Below are positions 34,549 to 46,439 of a DNA stretch of 64,000 nt, in pieces. A model generated the notes under the pieces. That model saw nothing but the letters and a program-made list of their open reading frames with translations, was not told where the DNA came from and ran no database searches. Location: assembly GCF_902813185.1 (NCBI RefSeq), contig NZ_LR778301.1:3011001-3075000 (forward strand), in the 5' to 3' direction. Positions within the stretch are counted from its first letter, which is position 1, and every line of letters starts with the position of its first letter. This DNA is from Denitratisoma oestradiolicum (GTDB taxonomy: Bacteria; Pseudomonadota; Gammaproteobacteria; Burkholderiales; Rhodocyclaceae). The position numbers and the translations under genes were made by a program.

Positions 34549-35940
34549 ATGCAACAACCCGCCCAGGAAATCTTCAAGGCCTATGACATTCGTGGCATTG
34601 TCGGCAAATCCCTGACGGCGGCGGCCGTACGCTCCATCGGCCAGGCCCTGGGCAGCGAGGCCCTGGCCCGAGGCATCACCACCATCGCCATCGGCCGCGA
34701 TGGCCGGCTTTCCGGCCCCGAACTATCCACCGCCCTGGCCGACGGCATCAATAATGCAGGCGTCGACGTGATCGACATCGGCCGGGTGCCGACCCCGGTC
34801 ACCTACTTCGCCGCCTTTGAACTGGGTACCGAGAGCTGCGTTTCCGTCACCGGCAGCCACAACCCGCCCAACTACAACGGATTGAAGATGGTGCTGGGCG
34901 GCCAGACCCTGTACGGCGAGATGATCCAGGACCTGCGGAGCCGCATCGAGCACAACCACCTCACGGAAGGCCAGGGCCATGTGCGTCATGCCGATGTGAA
35001 GGAGGCCTACCTGTCCCGTATCGTCTCCGATGTGAAGCTCTCCCGCCCCATGAAGATCGTGGTGGATTGCGGCAACGGCGTGGCCGGGGATTTCGCGCCG
35101 GAACTGTTCCGGCGCATGGGCTGCGAAGTGGTGGAACTGTTCTGCAAGGTGGATGGCAACTTCCCCAATCACCACCCGGACCCCTCCAAGCCCGAGAATC
35201 TGAAGGACGTCATCCGCACCCTCAAGGAGACCGACGCCGAACTGGGCCTGGCCTTCGACGGTGATGGCGACCGGCTCGGCGTGGTCACCAAGGACGGCGA
35301 GATCATCTACCCCGACCGCCAGTTGATGCTCTTCGCCGCCGACATGCTGGCCCGCAATCCTGGTGCCCAGGTGATCTACGACGTGAAATGCTCCCGCTGG
35401 GTGGCCCAGTCCATCCGTCACCAGGGCGGCGTGCCGGTCATGTGGAACACGGGCCATGCCCTGATCAAGGCCAAACTCAAGGAGACCGGCGCGCTGCTGG
35501 CCGGCGAGATGAGCGGCCATGTGTTTTTCAAGGAACGCTGGTACGGCTTTGATGACGGGCTCTATGCCGGCGCCCGCCTGCTGGAAATTGTCTCCCGCTG
35601 GGCCGACGCCAACTGGCCCCTGAAGCATCTACCCAATGCCCTCTCCACGCCGGAGCTGAACCTGAAGATGCAGGAGGGGGAGCCCCATGCCCTGATCGCC
35701 AGGCTACAGAGGGAAGGACATTTCCCCGGCGCGAAGGAACTGATCACCATCGACGGGGTACGGGCCGAATACCCGGACGGTTTCGGGTTGGCCCGGGCCT
35801 CCAACACCACACCGGTCGTGGTACTGCGCTTCGAAGCCGACAACATTGCTGCCCTGGCCCGTATCCAGGCCGAATTCAAGAGCGCCCTGGAGGCCGTATG
35901 GCCGGGGCTGGAGGTGGGTTTCGATGAATCAGGGCACTGA
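34549..35940 (+). CDS. Phosphomannomutase/phosphoglucomutase
   Basis: 463 residues, alpha-D-phosphohexomutase family, AlgC/ManB-like. Phosphoserine loop VSVTGSHNPPNYNGLKM (active serine about residue 104), metal-binding AFDGDGDRLGVV, sugar-binding GEMSGHVFFKERWYGFDDG and phosphate-binding RASNTTPVVVLRFE. It interconverts 1- and 6-phosphates of mannose or glucose for surface polysaccharide synthesis, which suits the LPS gene next to it. Overlaps the HDOD gene by 17 nt. Confidence 0.96.
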   Translation: MQQPAQEIFKAYDIRGIVGKSLTAAAVRSIGQALGSEALARGITTIAIGRDGRLSGPELSTALADGINNAGVDVIDIGRVPTPVTYFAAFELGTESCVSVTGSHNPPNYNGLKMVLGGQTLYGEMIQDLRSRIEHNHLTEGQGHVRHADVKEAYLSRIVSDVKLSRPMKIVVDCGNGVAGDFAPELFRRMGCEVVELFCKVDGNFPNHHPDPSKPENLKDVIRTLKETDAELGLAFDGDGDRLGVVTKDGEIIYPDRQLMLFAADMLARNPGAQVIYDVKCSRWVAQSIRHQGGVPVMWNTGHALIKAKLKETGALLAGEMSGHVFFKERWYGFDDGLYAGARLLEIVSRWADANWPLKHLPNALSTPELNLKMQEGEPHALIARLQREGHFPGAKELITIDGVRAEYPDGFGLARASNTTPVVVLRFEADNIAALARIQAEFKSALEAVWPGLEVGFDESGH

Positions 35941-37174
35941 AGAAATCTTCATCGGGCGCCAGCCCATCCTGGACCGGGATCACCAGCTCTACGCCTACGA
36001 GCTGCTGTTTCGCAACGGTCGGGTCAATGCGGCCGATGTTTCCGACAACCTGGCCGCCAGCGCCAGCGTCATCAGCCACGCCTTCGCCGAACTGGGCATC
36101 GAGCGTGCCCTGGGACCATACAAGGGTTTCGTCAATTGCGACGAAACCCTGCTGCTCTCGGACATGCTGGAGATTCTGCCCTCGGAAAAGATGGTGCTGG
36201 AAATTCTCGAAACCGTGGAACCCACACCCCAGATCATCGAGCGCTGCCGGGACCTGAAGGCCCGAGGCTTCACCCTGGCCCTGGACGATTTCGTCAATTT
36301 TGAGGAGAAATGGCAGCCCCTGCTGGACCTGGTAGAGGTCGTCAAGGTGGACATCATGCCCCTGGACACCGCGGCCCTGGCCGCCGTCACAAAGGCACTG
36401 GACCGCTGGCCACTGAAGTTGCTGGCAGAGAAAGTGGACTCACGGGAACAGGCCGATCTTTGTCACAAGCTGGGTTACCACCTGTTCCAGGGCTACTTTT
36501 TCGCCAAACCGGCGATTCTGACCGGCAAAAAACTCAGTCAATCCCAGTTGGCGCTGATGCAATTGCTGGGACTGGTAATGGAAGATGCCGACACCAAGAA
36601 CCTGGAAGCCATCTTCAAGCGTGAGGCCGGACTCACCATGAACCTGATGCGCCTGACCAATTCGGTGGCCACCGGCGTCGCCACCCGGGTCACTTCCCTG
36701 CGTCACGCCATCACCGTACTGGGCCGACGTCAGCTTCAGCGCTGGCTGCAACTGCTGCTCTACACCAACCCGGCCAGCGGCAACGTGGCCAGCCCGCTGC
36801 TGCAAATGGCAGCGGCCCGTGGGCGACTGATGGAACTGCTGGCCAACCGGATGTATCCGGGCAAACGAGATTTCGAGGATCGCGGTTTCATGACCGGCAT
36901 CATGTCCCTGATGCCCACCCTGATGGGAGCGCCCATGGCGGAAATACTCAAGGGTGTCAGCGTCGCCAGCGACGTGCAGATTGCTCTGGAAAGCCAGGAA
37001 GGGGAGCTGGGCATCATGCTGCAACTGATCGAGGCCCTGGAATCCGGAGACGGCGCCAAGTGCCACGACCTGTCCGCCCAGTTGCAGGGTCTGGATCACG
37101 CCATCATCAACACCTGCCTAGCCGAGGCCATGGCCTGGGCCAGCAGCATCGGACAGGAAAAACCAGAAGACTAA
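35924..37174 (+). CDS. HDOD-domain protein with a degenerate EAL domain (YuxH type)
   Basis: 416 residues. The N-terminal half is EAL-like: IFIGRQPILDRDHQLYAYEL, with ELL (26-28) instead of EAL, LALDDFV, VKVDIM and LAEKVDS. Loss of some metal ligands suggests it binds rather than cleaves cyclic di-GMP. The C-terminal half is an HDOD domain (LMRLTNSVATGVATRVTSLR, LMELLANRMYPG). Such proteins act in cyclic di-GMP-linked signalling. It starts within the end of the mutase gene, and its TAA stop touches a family 2 repeat. Confidence 0.92.
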   Translation: MNQGTEEIFIGRQPILDRDHQLYAYELLFRNGRVNAADVSDNLAASASVISHAFAELGIERALGPYKGFVNCDETLLLSDMLEILPSEKMVLEILETVEPTPQIIERCRDLKARGFTLALDDFVNFEEKWQPLLDLVEVVKVDIMPLDTAALAAVTKALDRWPLKLLAEKVDSREQADLCHKLGYHLFQGYFFAKPAILTGKKLSQSQLALMQLLGLVMEDADTKNLEAIFKREAGLTMNLMRLTNSVATGVATRVTSLRHAITVLGRRQLQRWLQLLLYTNPASGNVASPLLQMAAARGRLMELLANRMYPGKRDFEDRGFMTGIMSLMPTLMGAPMAEILKGVSVASDVQIALESQEGELGIMLQLIEALESGDGAKCHDLSAQLQGLDHAIINTCLAEAMAWASSIGQEKPED

Positions 37175-37311
37175 CGCGTATGGTCGCCAGCACCACCACC
37201 GAGGGTGAAAATACGCCAAAGTAACGCCGCCCATCCCTGGGGCGGGGCTACCCCATCGGCTCGCTACGCTCGACGGTCACGCCCGGCTCCGTTGATGCTG
37301 TTTAGTTAAAC
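37175..37311 (+). repeat. Dispersed intergenic repeat, family 2, copy a
   Basis: Begins CGCGTATGGTCGCCAGCACC directly after the HDOD stop codon, contains CTGGGGCGGGGCTACCCCAT, the core CATCGGCTCGCTACGCTCGA and ends CGGCTCCGTTGATGCTGTTT and AGTTAAAC. Fills the gap between two convergent genes. Confidence 0.8.
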
Positions 37312-37322
37312 AGGGTACGGTT

Positions 37323-37817
37323 TCAGGCCATCAGGCCCCGGTCCCGCATCCAGTCCCGCAGCGCCCAGCCCGTGCCGCCTTCCCAGGGCACCAGTTCGGC
37401 CGGCGGCACCAGCTTGTAGGCTGCCAGTTCCTCGTTCAGCACGATCTCGCCCCGGGCCTGGACGTGGTAGGCCAGAATCAGTTCGTTCTTGCGATGGAAG
37501 GGATAAAGACCGATCAAGGCCACCGACTCGGCATCCAGATTGGTCTCTTCCTTCACCTCCCTGGCCACGGCCTCTTCCGGTGATTCGTCCCGTTCCAGGA
37601 AACCGGTGATCAAGGCATAGAACTCCACTGGCCAGGCGGCATTGCGGGCCAGAAGCACCCGTCCATCCCCATCCAGATATTCGATGATGGCAGCCACCAC
37701 CGGCAAGGGATTGTCCCAGTGCACAAAGCCGCAGTCGGGCGCCGGGCAGACGGCGCGATTACGGCCGGCGTGGAACTGATCTGCCAGGGGAGCTGCGCAT
37801 TGGGGGCAAAACCGCAT
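37323..37817 (-). CDS. Nudix hydrolase with N-terminal zinc ribbon (NADH pyrophosphatase-like)
   Basis: 164 residues. Zinc ribbon [11 protein letters not shown] with CPAPDC, then a Nudix box: GFLERDESPEEAVAREVKEE with metal-binding glutamates. Similar in layout to NudC-like enzymes but much shorter and lacking their N-terminal domain. Start ATG 37817 overlaps the stop of the upstream gene (TGATG), so it is coupled to it. Probably hydrolyses a nucleoside diphosphate derivative; substrate unknown. Confidence 0.9.
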   Translation of the reverse strand: MRFCPQCAAPLADQFHAGRNRAVCPAPDCGFVHWDNPLPVVAAIIEYLDGDGRVLLARNAAWPVEFYALITGFLERDESPEEAVAREVKEETNLDAESVALIGLYPFHRKNELILAYHVQARGEIVLNEELAAYKLVPPAELVPWEGGTGWALRDWMRDRGLMA

Positions 37818-38256
37818 CAATTGCCTCCGGTGCTGGCAGGTTTGGCAGCTTCAACCGGCTTCACCGCCGGCACCACCACCCCCGGAACCAGCGGAATTTC
37901 ATCCACTGGCGTGACGGCAGTGACAAAGTAGCGGGTATCCCCGAAGCAGGAAGTCGGCAGGCCGACCTTTTCCTCGTAGTGCAGGGCCACGCGCTTGCCC
38001 ATGGACTGATTGATCAACCGGGCAACCCTGGCCTCGCGAACGGTGAAGTAGAACTTTTCCGGAGCGGTACCCGGCATCGACACCATGGCCAGTTCCCCCT
38101 CCCAGGTCTTGCAGACCCAGCCCTTATGGGAAAGCTTCTGCACCCAGCCCGCCCGCTCGCCGCTGGAGTAGCTCCAACTCAGCACCAGAGCGAAATAGGC
38201 CGCCAGCAACAGTACCAACACGGCCAGGGCCACCCCCAGGCGCTTCAGCCAGAGAT

Positions 38257-38260
<4 letters not shown>
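37817..38260 (-). CDS. Membrane-anchored protein of unknown function downstream of alaS
   Basis: 147 residues: one N-terminal span ([21 protein letters not shown]), then a periplasmic domain with [32 protein letters not shown] and [11 protein letters not shown], containing two cysteines, and a proline/alanine-rich tail. Homologues are sometimes named 6-phosphogluconate dehydrogenase in databases, but nothing in the sequence supports that. Overlaps the alaS stop by 4 nt at its start and the Nudix gene at its end. Confidence 0.82.
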
Positions 38261-40878
<2,618 letters not shown>

Positions 40879-40931
40879 GGCGGGGGACGAAATTTTGCGA
40901 AACCGCGATTTTACGCGAAGCCGCCGCCCCG

Positions 40932-40964
40932 AAAAAACAAAAAGGCCCGCACCAGGCGGGCCTT
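40932..40964 (-). terminator. Intrinsic terminator of the solute-binding protein gene
   Basis: Read on the minus strand: stem AAGGCCCGC/GCGGGCCTT (9 bp), 5-nt loop, then a T-rich run (TTTTTGTTTTTTC). It lies 22 nt after the stop codon at 40987 and before the alaS start, and so isolates the two genes. Confidence 0.93.
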
Positions 40965-40986
40965 GGCAGAGCGACGATGAAGACCG

Positions 40987-42249
40987 TCAGCGCCGCCTGG
41001 GCGTCCAGGCTTCCATCGCCACCAAGCCGTCGGCCCGGCGCATGGCGGTATCCAGGGCCTCCTTGGCGGGTTTTTCGTTGCGCCAGACAAATTCCATTTC
41101 CTCCCCCAGAATTTCCCTCAACCGCTCCAGGCCTCCCCCCATGCGCACCCGCAGGGTCTTGGGCGCAGATAGCCGACGCTCGGCCAGATCCGCCACCGCC
41201 GCCGGCACGCCGGCTTCCCGCAGGGCCTTCAGGGCCTCGGGCATCATCGGCAGATAGCCGGTGGCCCGCACCCAGGCCCGCTGATTATCCGGTCGCATCA
41301 GGAAGGAAACGAAACGTGCCGCCACCTGATATTCCGGTTTCTTGAAGCCTGCCAGCATCCACAGACCGGCCCCGTCGGGCAGCACATTGCGCGGCATCAC
41401 GCCGTACTGGTCGTCGTAGTGGGGCAGCATGGCGGCCCCTGCCTGGATGCCCTCCCTGGCGATGTCGGCATAGAGGCTGGACTGGCTGGTGAGCATGGCG
41501 CACTCCCCGGAGAGGAAGTGGGCATCCCCCTCCCGGCGGGGGCCGTAGTAGCGGAAGTAGCGACTCTTGTACCAACTGGAGAGCAGGGCCAGATGCTTGA
41601 CGTTGATCAGGCTGTTGAAGGCGATGCGGTTGGGCCTCGCCAGCATCGGCTCGTTGTGCTGGGAGGAGAGGTTTTCCATATGCACCCAGGCAAAGCTGGA
41701 AGTGGTGAAAGGACAGGCGCTGCCCACGTCGAAGAGGGCGCCGGCGGCCTTTTGCACTTCCCACCAGGTTCGGGGCGGGCTCTCCGGATCGAGTCCGGCC
41801 TTGGTGAATGCCGCCTTGTTCCAGAACAGCACCGGTACCGACAGCCCCAAAGGCAGGGCCTGGAGACGGCCGGCAGCATCGTCCACCGCATCGGCCATCT
41901 GGGGATAGAAACGCCGGGGGTCCAGCTTTTCGCGGGATTCTTTCATGATTTCATGAAGAGGCCGGAAGCGGGGGCGGGTATCGAAAAAGGTCAGACTGTC
42001 GTCCGGGTCCAGCAGGGCCATCTGGGGCAGATGCCGCTTGTCCTCCACCCCCGCCAGTCCCTGAAGCACGACTCGGGCCTTGCCTTTTTGGGCATCGTTG
42101 AAACGCAGAGTCAGGGTTGCCAGAGCATCCAGGGCCTTGCCCTCCAGGGCATGCCGCAACACCACTTCCTGGGCATGGACCGGCGTCACCAGCATCACCA
42201 GCGCGGCTGCCAGGGCCGCCCACCCTCTATTCGACAACATATGCACCAT
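40987..42249 (-). CDS. ABC transporter extracellular solute-binding protein (UgpB-like)
   Basis: 420 residues; signal peptide around MLSNRGWAALAAALVMLVTPVHAQ. Family 1 solute-binding protein features: LRHALEGKALDALATLTLRF, LPLGLSVPVLFWNKAAFTKAGLDP, TWWEVQKAAGALFDVG, and GAAMLPHYDDQYGV. It resembles glycerol-3-phosphate-binding UgpB, but no permease or ATPase genes of that system are in the window. Start at ATG 42249 with GGAGCGG upstream; ATG 42240 is possible. It has its own terminator. Confidence 0.88.
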   Translation of the reverse strand: MVHMLSNRGWAALAAALVMLVTPVHAQEVVLRHALEGKALDALATLTLRFNDAQKGKARVVLQGLAGVEDKRHLPQMALLDPDDSLTFFDTRPRFRPLHEIMKESREKLDPRRFYPQMADAVDDAAGRLQALPLGLSVPVLFWNKAAFTKAGLDPESPPRTWWEVQKAAGALFDVGSACPFTTSSFAWVHMENLSSQHNEPMLARPNRIAFNSLINVKHLALLSSWYKSRYFRYYGPRREGDAHFLSGECAMLTSQSSLYADIAREGIQAGAAMLPHYDDQYGVMPRNVLPDGAGLWMLAGFKKPEYQVAARFVSFLMRPDNQRAWVRATGYLPMMPEALKALREAGVPAAVADLAERRLSAPKTLRVRMGGGLERLREILGEEMEFVWRNEKPAKEALDTAMRRADGLVAMEAWTPRRR

Positions 42250-42309
42250 CACCCGCTCCACCCTATCAACTGCGGCCCGCAGTCTAGCAGGGCTACCTTA
42301 ATCCTTCGT

Positions 42310-42405
42310 ATTGGGAGAAACGTGGTTATTAATCCATGCCCATTCCCCCTCTCCCCCAACCCCTCCCCCGCGAGGGGGAGGGGCGCTTCGTGAGTCGCTG
42401 ACGCG
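42310..42405. repeat. GC-rich inverted repeat between ABC genes
   Basis: Contains CCCCCTCTCCCCCAACCCCT, a palindrome CCCCTCCCCCGCGAGGGGGA and the segment GAGTCGCTGACGCGACTC, itself a palindrome that sits at the end of the permease gene. The left part GAGAAACGTGGTTATTAATCC loosely resembles a family 1 end. It may work as a terminator for the upstream permease gene. Confidence 0.45.
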
Positions 42406-42415
42406 ACTCTTGTTA

Positions 42416-44884
42416 CTAAAGCGCTTCCCGCAACACCTGCATGGGGCTGCTGGCCAGGGCCTGACGGGTACCCAGCAGGCCGGCGGCCAGCACCAGGGCC
42501 GGGCCCAGCAGGAGACCGATCAGGGGCAGGTCGAAGGACGGCACATAGGGGAGATGAAATACCCAACGGGCCAGCAGGGCGCTGATCAGGCTGGCGCCCA
42601 GCCCCCCCAGCAGGCCGGTGGCCAGGCCCAGGGCGAGGAATTCGGCGGCCAGGGCCTGGCGCAACTGGAAGCTCCGTGCGCCCAGTGCCCGCAGCACCGC
42701 CAGTTCCTGGGCCCGCTCATCGGCGCTGGACTGGAGGGCGGCGTAGAGCACCGCCAGGCCAGCCAGGAGGGAGAAACCAAACACGGCCTGCACCGCCCGG
42801 GCCACCTGGTCCAGGGTGTCCTGCAACTGGCGCACCACGCTGGCCACGTCGATCACCGTCAGGTTGGGCAGTGCCCCCACCAGTTCATCCACGAAGCCGC
42901 TTTTTCGCGGCGGCAGGTGAAAGCTGGTGATGTAGCTGACGGGGAATTTTTCCAGCAGGCCCGGCGGGGCGATGACGAAGAAATTCACTCGCATGGAGTC
43001 CCAGTCCAGCTTGCGTAGCGATGTGATGGGGGCCGCCACCGTGTTGCCGGCGATGTCGTAGGTGAGTACGTCCCCCAGCCGGAGGCCCAGGGTCTCGGCC
43101 AGGCCCTGCTCCACCGAGAAGGCCGGGCCGGACCCGGCGCCATGCCAGCGGCCGCCGCTGATCCGGTTGCCCGCCGGCAACTGTTCGCCCCAGGAAAGAT
43201 TGAACTCCCGGTCCATCAGACGCTGGGCCCGCTCGTCGGCGTAATCCGCCGGCCCCACCGCCTTGCCGTTGATGGCCACCAGCCGGCCCCGCACCATGGG
43301 TTCCAGCAGTGGCGTCTCCAGGCCGGCGGCGGTGAAACGGGTTTGAAGCACGGCCCGCTGTTCCGGCTGGATATTGATGGCGAAGCGATTGGGCGCATCC
43401 GGGGGCACTCGGCTTTTCCAGGCCGCCAGCAGATCGTCCCGTGCCACGGTGATCAGCAGCAGGGTGGTCAGGCCCAGGCCCAGGGCCAGGGCCTGGATCA
43501 GGCTGCTGGCCAGGCGCCGGCGCAGGCTGGCCAGGCCGTAGCGCCAGCCGATGCCGCCGCCGTGGCGCAGGGGCCCGAGCAGAGCCAGCAGCAGCCGGGC
43601 CAGGATGCCGTAGATCAGGAAAGCGGCGGCGAAGCCCCCCAGCACAATCCCCCCCAGGGTGGCATCCCCCGCCACCCAGAACATCAGCCCGGCCAGGACC
43701 ACGGCCCCCAGCAGCCAGACCACCAGGGAGACCGGCTCCACTCCCCCGGTCTCCCGCCGCAGCACCCGCAAGGTCGATACCTTGCGCAATTGCAGCAGGG
43801 GCGGCAGGGCGAAGCCGGCCACCAGGGTCAGGCCGATGGCCAGCCCCTGGACCCAGGGCTGCCAGGAAGGCGGCGGCAGGGCCGGCCCCACCAGTCCGGC
43901 CAGAAACCTCTGCAACAGTTCCTGCACGCCATAGCCCACCAGGGAACCCACCAGCGCGGCCAGCAGGCCGAAGCCGATGAAGGCGCCGCCGTGGATCAGC
44001 AGCACCTGCCGACCGCTGGCCCCCAGACAGCGCAGCACAGCGCAGCCATCCAGGTGGCGCTCCATGTAGCGGTGGGCAGCGAGCCCCACGGCGATGGCAG
44101 CCAGCACCACGGCCAACAGGGCCGCCAGGCGCAGAAAGCGCTGGGCCCGTTCCAGCATCTGGCGCAACTCGGGGCGGGCGTTGTCCATGGTCTCCAGCTT
44201 TTCGCCCCGGCCCAGGCGGGGCTCCAGCCACTGACGAAAATCCGTCACCACGTCCTTCTCTCCCGCCAGGTGCAGGCGCCAGGTGATGCGGCTGCCGGGC
44301 TGGACCAAACCGGTGGAGGCCAGGTCCGCCTGGTGCATCAGCACCCGGGGACCGAAGGCCAGCAGATTGAGGCCCCGCTCCGGCTCCAGGGTCAGCAGGG
44401 CGGCGATGCGCAGTTCCCGGCTCCCCACCCGCAGCTCATCACCCACGGCCAGGTCCAGGGCGGATAGCAGACGTTCATCCACCCAGACACTGCCGGGTGG
44501 CGGCACCTCCCGGGTCGGGGCATCGGTCTGGCCCGAAGCGGAAGCGATGCGTAATCGACCCCGCAAAGGGTAATTGGATGAGACCACCTTGATGTCAGCC
44601 AGATGGCTGTGAGCATTGGCGGACACCATGCTGGGGAAGCTGGCGCTCTCGGCCCGGGCCAGGTTCCGGGCAGCGACTTCCCGCGCCACCGCCGCCGGCC
44701 AGGGATGGTCGGCACTGAGCAGCAGATCGCCCCCCAGCAGTTCGTGGGACTGCAACACCAGGGCCTGCTCCACCCGGTCGGTCAGGAAGGAGACGCTGGT
44801 CAAGGCCGCCACCGCCAGCACCAGGGCGAAGCCCAGCACGTTGAGTTCCCCAGCCCGGGCGTCGCGGACCAGCATGCGGAGCAT
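42416..44884 (-). CDS. FtsX-like ABC transporter permease (YbbP type)
   Basis: 822 residues with FtsX-type repeats and about ten spans: one at about 22-42 (LNVLGFALVLAVAALTSVSF), groups in the middle and four near the C-terminus (FGFSLLAGLAVLYAALQSSA). YbbP-like permeases work with a YbbA-type ATPase in lipoprotein or toxic-compound export; no ATPase gene is adjacent here. Start set at ATG 44884 (ATG 44875 also plausible), because the upstream extension of the frame runs through a repeat and carries no conserved residues. Confidence 0.88.
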   Translation of the reverse strand: MLRMLVRDARAGELNVLGFALVLAVAALTSVSFLTDRVEQALVLQSHELLGGDLLLSADHPWPAAVAREVAARNLARAESASFPSMVSANAHSHLADIKVVSSNYPLRGRLRIASASGQTDAPTREVPPPGSVWVDERLLSALDLAVGDELRVGSRELRIAALLTLEPERGLNLLAFGPRVLMHQADLASTGLVQPGSRITWRLHLAGEKDVVTDFRQWLEPRLGRGEKLETMDNARPELRQMLERAQRFLRLAALLAVVLAAIAVGLAAHRYMERHLDGCAVLRCLGASGRQVLLIHGGAFIGFGLLAALVGSLVGYGVQELLQRFLAGLVGPALPPPSWQPWVQGLAIGLTLVAGFALPPLLQLRKVSTLRVLRRETGGVEPVSLVVWLLGAVVLAGLMFWVAGDATLGGIVLGGFAAAFLIYGILARLLLALLGPLRHGGGIGWRYGLASLRRRLASSLIQALALGLGLTTLLLITVARDDLLAAWKSRVPPDAPNRFAINIQPEQRAVLQTRFTAAGLETPLLEPMVRGRLVAINGKAVGPADYADERAQRLMDREFNLSWGEQLPAGNRISGGRWHGAGSGPAFSVEQGLAETLGLRLGDVLTYDIAGNTVAAPITSLRKLDWDSMRVNFFVIAPPGLLEKFPVSYITSFHLPPRKSGFVDELVGALPNLTVIDVASVVRQLQDTLDQVARAVQAVFGFSLLAGLAVLYAALQSSADERAQELAVLRALGARSFQLRQALAAEFLALGLATGLLGGLGASLISALLARWVFHLPYVPSFDLPLIGLLLGPALVLAAGLLGTRQALASSPMQVLREAL

Positions 44885-44889
44885 CAGCC

Positions 44890-45036
44890 TGAAAATGCGT
44901 AAGCCGGAGCCCCGTGTAACCCTCGAGCACAGCGAGCCGATGAGTAGCCCCGCCCCGGGGCGGGGATGGGGGTGGGGGGTGTTCAATTTGCCTTTGCGCA
45001 TTCTCATCCTCGGAGGGGCTGGCGACCATGCGCGTT
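44890..45036 (-). repeat. Dispersed intergenic repeat, family 2, copy c (reverse)
   Basis: Read on the minus strand it starts AACGCGCATGGTCGCCAGCC, then CTCCGAGGATGAGAATGCGC, a palindromic CCCCGCCCCGGGGCGGGGC, the core CATCGGCTCGCTGTGCTCGA and a tail with GGGTTACACGGGGCTCCG. Lies between radA and the permease gene. Confidence 0.8.
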
Positions 45037-45064
45037 AGGCACAGGTTGTGCAACCATGGGTGCG

Positions 45065-46438
45065 TCAAAGACTACGCAGATACTCCACTGCCTGTTCCAC
45101 CCGATCCACCGCCACCACCTCGATGCCCTTGATGGCCTGTTTGGGGGCGTTGGCCTTGGGGATCAGGGCGTGGGTGAAGCCCAGCTTGGCGGCCTCCTTC
45201 AGACGTTCCTGGCCTCGGGGCGCGGGGCGGATCTCGCCGGCCAGGCCCACTTCGCCGAAGGCCACCAACTTGGGTGGCAGGGGTCGATTGCGCAGGCTGG
45301 AGACGATGGCCAGCATCACCGCCAAGTCCGCCGCCGGTTCCTGGATGCGCACCCCACCCACGGCATTGACGAACACATCCTGGTCGAAGCAGGCAATGCC
45401 GGCATGGCGATGCAGCACCGCCAGCAGCATGGCCAGGCGCTGGGGCTCCAGGCCCACGGTGAGCCGGCGCGGACTGGGGCTGTGGGCCGTATCCACCAGG
45501 GCCTGGATTTCCACCAGCAGGGGGCGGGTGCCTTCCTGGGTCACCAGCACGCAGGAGCCCGCCACCTCCTGGGCGTGCTGGGAAAGGAACAGGGCCGAGG
45601 GGTTGGAGACACCCCGCAGCCCCTTGTCGGTCATGGCAAAGACCCCCAGCTCATTGACCGCGCCGAAGCGGTTCTTGAAAGCCCGCACCAGGCGGAAGCT
45701 GGAATGGGTGTCGCCCTCGAAATACAGCACCGTGTCCACGATGTGTTCCAGCACCCGGGGACCGGCGAGGGAACCGTCCTTGGTCACATGGCCCACCAGG
45801 ATCACGCAGATGCCGGTCTGCTTGGCCAGTCGGGTGAGCTGGGCCGAGCATTCGCGCACCTGGGCCACGGAACCGGGAGCCGATTGCAGCGCCTCGGAAT
45901 AGAGGGTCTGGATGGAGTCGATCACCGCCACCTCGGGCTTTTCCCGTTGCAGCACCGCCAGGATTTTTTCCAGGCTGATCTCCGCCAGCAACTGCATGTG
46001 ATCGGCCCCCAGTTGCAGGCGCCGGGCCCGCAGGGCCACCTGCTCCCCCGATTCCTCGCCGGAGACGTAGAGCACCGGCCGGCCGGCCTCGGAGAGCCGG
46101 GACAGGGCCTGCAACAGCAAGGTGCTCTTGCCGATGCCCGGATCGCCGCCGATCAGCACCACGCCCCCGGACACCAGGCCGCCCCCCAGCACCCGGTCGA
46201 ATTCCTCGATGCCCGTGGGCTGGCGCGGTTCCTCCAGGGGATTGATTTCTCCCAACCTTTGCAAGCGCCCGCCGTTGCCTCCGGCGATGGCGGCGAAGCG
46301 ATTGGTGCCAGCGGCGGCCGGCTCGGCGATGGTCTCCACCAGGGTGTTCCACTGCCCGCAGCCGGGGCACTGGCCCTGCCACTTGGGGCTGATGGCGCCG
46401 CACTCGGTGCAGGAATAGAGGGTCTTTGCCTTGGCCAT
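45065..46438 (-). CDS. radA: DNA repair protein RadA
   Basis: RadA is a RecA-like branch-migration helicase for recombinational repair. 457 residues. N-terminal zinc finger YSCTECGAISPKWQGQCPGC, Walker A GGDPGIGKSTLLLQ, Walker B VAVIDSIQTLYS, the RadA-specific KNRFGAVNELGVF, and a C-terminal Lon-like domain (GGVRIQEPAADLAVMLAIVS). Starts one nt after the stop of alr, so they form one operon. Confidence 0.98.
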   Translation of the reverse strand: MAKAKTLYSCTECGAISPKWQGQCPGCGQWNTLVETIAEPAAAGTNRFAAIAGGNGGRLQRLGEINPLEEPRQPTGIEEFDRVLGGGLVSGGVVLIGGDPGIGKSTLLLQALSRLSEAGRPVLYVSGEESGEQVALRARRLQLGADHMQLLAEISLEKILAVLQREKPEVAVIDSIQTLYSEALQSAPGSVAQVRECSAQLTRLAKQTGICVILVGHVTKDGSLAGPRVLEHIVDTVLYFEGDTHSSFRLVRAFKNRFGAVNELGVFAMTDKGLRGVSNPSALFLSQHAQEVAGSCVLVTQEGTRPLLVEIQALVDTAHSPSPRRLTVGLEPQRLAMLLAVLHRHAGIACFDQDVFVNAVGGVRIQEPAADLAVMLAIVSSLRNRPLPPKLVAFGEVGLAGEIRPAPRGQERLKEAAKLGFTHALIPKANAPKQAIKGIEVVAVDRVEQAVEYLRSL

Positions 46439-46439
46439 A

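Noticed and set aside
42310..42405. A further full copy of repeat family 1
   Set aside because: Only a loose match at one end and no matching second end, so it is listed only as an inverted repeat.
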